Shown here: positions 62,785 to 64,000 of the stretch, in pieces
How positions within the stretch are numbered: position 1 is the first letter of the stretch
Layout: each line of letters begins with the position of its first letter
NCBI GenBank assembly: GCA_023091665.1
Contig: JALJCQ010000014.1
Span: 868,001-932,000, forward strand
Direction of reading: 5' to 3'
DNA from: Pythium myriotylum
Lineage: Eukaryota > Oomycota > Peronosporomycetes > Pythiales > Pythiaceae
DNA length: 64,000 bases
Translations under genes and position numbers: made by a program
Notes under the pieces: generated by a model
Databases searched by the model: none
Told to the model about the DNA's origin: nothing
The model's input: only the letters and a program-made list of their open reading frames with translations

Positions 62785-64000
62785 CTTCTCTCTTTCTTTT
62801 GATCCCCTCCACCACACACACCTCTCCAACTACCATTTCGCGACCCCCTTTTGCCCCTTTTGTCACCTCACACGACACCAGACACACATCTCCACCCCCA
62901 CCGCCATCCACGCCTCTCACCTCCTTCACGCGGACCTATCGAGCTAGTGGTTACGTGGCTGGAGGCCACTCGCTTGCCTCACATTCTGTCGAGTGAATGA
63001 TGTTAATGTTGATGCTCGATGTTCCGCCCCCTTTTGGAGGGCGAGCTGTTGGCGAGAGAAATTGTACCCCCTCCTCTTCGGGCTCAGCCCGCCGTGGCCT
63101 TTGGACAGTCTCCGCCAACACACAACAACAACAACAACAACAACAACAATAACAACAACAATAACACACACATACATACACATACATACATACACGACAC
63201 ACGCACGACATATGCCCCGATGGTCCTCCAAGATGCTGTGATGTAATGATGTGGGCGGGAAGGAGTGTCGGCGGATTCATGGATATTTGACGTACCCTCG
63301 AGCGAGTCGATCGAACGTGAGAAGCAACAGACCCCCACCATCAAAGCACAGCCTGTAGCTCGACGGACAGACAGTCACAACTCACGCACGCACCAGACAG
63401 GTGTCTGATTGGGTGAGGTGTTCTCGGCAACAGTCTCCAATCCTCCTTCCAGCCCGAGCTGCACACACCTCGCTCTCCGCCTGCTCTCAAGTCGTTCTTG
63501 TGTTTCCTGCCTCTGTCGGTCTCTCTCTGTCACTCTCTCCCACACACGCTCTCCTCCCCCCCCCCCCCCCCTCCCCCTCCCCCTCCCCCTCCCCCTCCCC
63601 CTCCCCCTCCCCCTCCCCCTCTCCCGCTCACCCTCGCACATTCGTCGCTGTTACTTTGACTCCGGGTCTCGCTGCGTGCGTGGGGACGCTCTGCGCCCGT
63701 GTGAGACCAAGAGTGGCGGTGATCGCGGCAGCGCGTATGGTGGAGGCTGTGGTGGCGCGTGCAGCGGTGGAGTTGGGCTGGGGCGTGTCTTTTGTAGTCG
63801 GAGTTGAGCCCGTCGGATTTCGGGGTCTATGGGGGGTTGGTTGTGTTGGTGGAGCGCGTATGTGGCGCAAGGGGTGTGCGTGGGCGTAGGAAGTTGCGTG
63901 TGAGTGAGTGTGTGAGTGCGATTGGTGGTGGTTGTGTTTGTGTGTGTGTCGTTGAGTGTGTTTGTTTGTTTGGTTAGGAATTGTTGTTTGTTTTGTTGTT

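Larger units (their letters stand above)
60961..64000. repeat. Tandem array, ~1.35-kb unit with tRNA-Asp gene
   Basis: Unit 1 60967-62316 (1350 bp), unit 2 62317-63676 (1360 bp), unit 3 from 63677 to the window end. Units differ mainly in simple repeats: CAA runs (about 61778 and 63121), CATA runs, C19 versus C16, and CCCCCT copy number (about 62224 and 63572). The rest is almost identical. Frames inside the unit are simple-sequence artefacts. The left end of the array abuts the Harbinger remnant. Confidence 0.95.

Noticed and set aside
60961..64000. Tandem array as CRISPR or rDNA
   Set aside because: The unit is 1.35 kb with a tRNA gene; no short repeat-spacer structure and no rRNA sequence was recognised.
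1..64000. Secreted RxLR or Crinkler effector genes
   Set aside because: I looked for short proteins with a signal peptide followed by RxLR or LFLAK-type motifs; none was convincing.

Overview
The window reads as nuclear DNA of an oomycete, probably a Phytophthora- or Pythium-like species. This is an inference from four things: tight GC-rich gene spacing, short introns (60-81 bp in most splice models), typical stramenopile gene content (SEC11, a Rab escort protein, many DAACS transporters), and a transposon fauna of chromovirus Gypsy, DIRS-like, MULE, hAT, Harbinger and Helitron types. No rRNA, CRISPR, origin or bacterial operon signal was seen.

Bases 1-21,800 are a gene-dense island. Six genes encode dicarboxylate/amino acid:cation symporter (DAACS, SLC1/GltPh-type) paralogs: A (1-1202, cut by the window edge), B (3125-4807, minus), C (9821-11707), and a head-to-tail trio D, E, F (11887-17911). 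Between and beside them lie an erythromycin-esterase-like protein, a multi-spanning membrane protein, an organelle-type RNase HI, a hotdog/MaoC-like protein with an N-terminal membrane anchor, the signal peptidase subunit SEC11 (five exons) and a Rab escort protein (three exons). I worked out splice models for the four intron-bearing genes; all keep frame. The trio D-F has lost the residues that bind Na+ and substrate in characterised DAACS carriers, so it has probably diverged in function.

Bases 22,000-36,425 are a nest of Gypsy-type LTR elements. There are three related ~300 bp LTRs (22064, 29289, 36125), a plus-strand gag-protease element truncated in its reverse transcriptase, and a minus-strand chromovirus. 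The chromovirus has intact integrase and chromodomain but damaged protease, reverse transcriptase and RNase H. The LTRs share three stem-loops whose stems are kept by paired substitutions.

Bases 37,000-60,700 are layered transposon remains. A decayed Gypsy pol (37893-38453 and about 54790-56260) appears to have been split by about 16 kb of inserted DNA. That DNA holds a JmjC/cupin-like pseudogene, a MULE transposase and a second MULE relic. The first MULE gene is itself cut exactly at an AT dinucleotide by a 9.0 kb Helitron (42446-51448). The Helitron carries an OTU protease-like domain, a Helitron N-terminal domain, a PIF1-type helicase and a small intron-containing gene, but no visible HUH Rep core. 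Its helicase is in turn interrupted by a 1166 bp TG...CA insertion flanked by TTAC repeats. A DIRS-like gag/reverse transcriptase relic and a Harbinger-type transposase fragment follow.

Bases 60,961-64,000 are the start of a tandem array with a ~1.35 kb unit. Each complete unit holds one intact tRNA-Asp(GTC) gene. Two tRNAs are inside the window and the third unit runs off the end.
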